From the NCBI GenBank assembly GCA_023247595.1, contig JAHFGF010000107.1, positions 1-5,662 on the forward strand: a stretch of DNA of 5,662 bases, read 5' to 3'. A model generated the notes under the pieces. It was not told the origin of the DNA. It did no database searches and saw nothing but the letters and a program-made list of their open reading frames with translations. The translations under genes were made by a program, and so were the position numbers. Positions 5,535 through 5,662 of the stretch are shown one piece after another; the stretch's first letter is position 1, and the number at the start of each line of letters is the position of its first letter. Origin of the DNA: Candidatus Omnitrophota bacterium (GTDB taxonomy: Bacteria; Omnitrophota; Koll11; Zapsychrales; Fredricksoniimonadaceae).

Positions 5535-5662
5535 AACGTCGGGGATTCTTCTTTAATCACAATGTATCCAGATCGTTCTAAATCTTTCCATACTCCTTCA
5601 AATTCTTCCGCCTTAATAGGGCTCATCACCTGTAAAAACTCTTCCTTTAAAATATTATCGAT
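5495..5662 (-). CDS. C-terminal end of an unrecognised protein (runs off window)
   Basis: An open frame enters from the right edge and ends at TAA 5495-5497, giving 55 residues. The sequence is rich in Glu, Lys and hydrophobics (KEEFLQVMSPIKAEEFEGVW, then DLERSGYIVIKEESPTFWIR) and reads like real protein rather than a shadow frame. An amphipathic helix followed by a GYIVI...TFWIRF hairpin could be the end of a winged-helix domain, but this is a guess. It overlaps the open frame of the peptidase fragment by about 58 bp in a different frame. The last residues (GILNVPQI) may be non-native if a rearrangement joined two genes here. No function is assigned. Confidence 0.4.
   Translation of the reverse strand: MDNILKEEFLQVMSPIKAEEFEGVWKDLERSGYIVIKEESPTFWIRFGILNVPQI

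Overview
This is a compact bacterial chromosomal segment of moderate GC, with every convincing gene on the minus strand. The genes read from high to low coordinates: a prepilin peptidase C-terminal fragment, class I fructose-bisphosphate aldolase (fbaB-like), shikimate kinase (aroK), dprA and topA. The proteins are ordinary bacterial housekeeping types. The aldolase closely resembles E. coli FbaB over its whole length, and TopA is a short form with two C4 zinc ribbons. The mix would fit an uncultured Gram-negative-type lineage, for example a candidate phylum such as Omnitrophota. That is only an impression: no marker in the window fixes the phylum.

Layout. 5495-5662 holds the 3' end of an unrecognised gene running off the right edge. 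It overlaps, in another frame, the start of an open frame (5190-5552) that carries only the C-terminal third of an A24 prepilin peptidase. 5003-5189 contains the fbaB promoter and a leader of about 80 nt. fbaB (3938-5002) is monocistronic and is followed by a REP-like GC-rich hairpin and a perfect 15-bp stem-loop terminator. A very strong sigma70-type promoter then sits directly against the aroK ATG and predicts a leaderless mRNA. aroK, dprA (17-bp overlap) and topA (96-nt gap) appear to form one operon: aromatic precursor synthesis, single-stranded DNA handling during transformation, and relaxation of DNA supercoils.

The most unusual structure is a degenerate 8-bp repeat (consensus NTGYGYTC) arranged as an inverted array. 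One copy fills the dprA-topA gap and encodes the last residues and stop codon of dprA. A second, cut by the left window edge, lies immediately after the topA stop codon. topA is therefore bracketed by two octamer arrays. I do not recognise this element as a named family. The window starting inside one array would fit an assembly contig broken at a dispersed repeat. No CRISPR array, tRNA, rRNA, transposase or defence system was seen.
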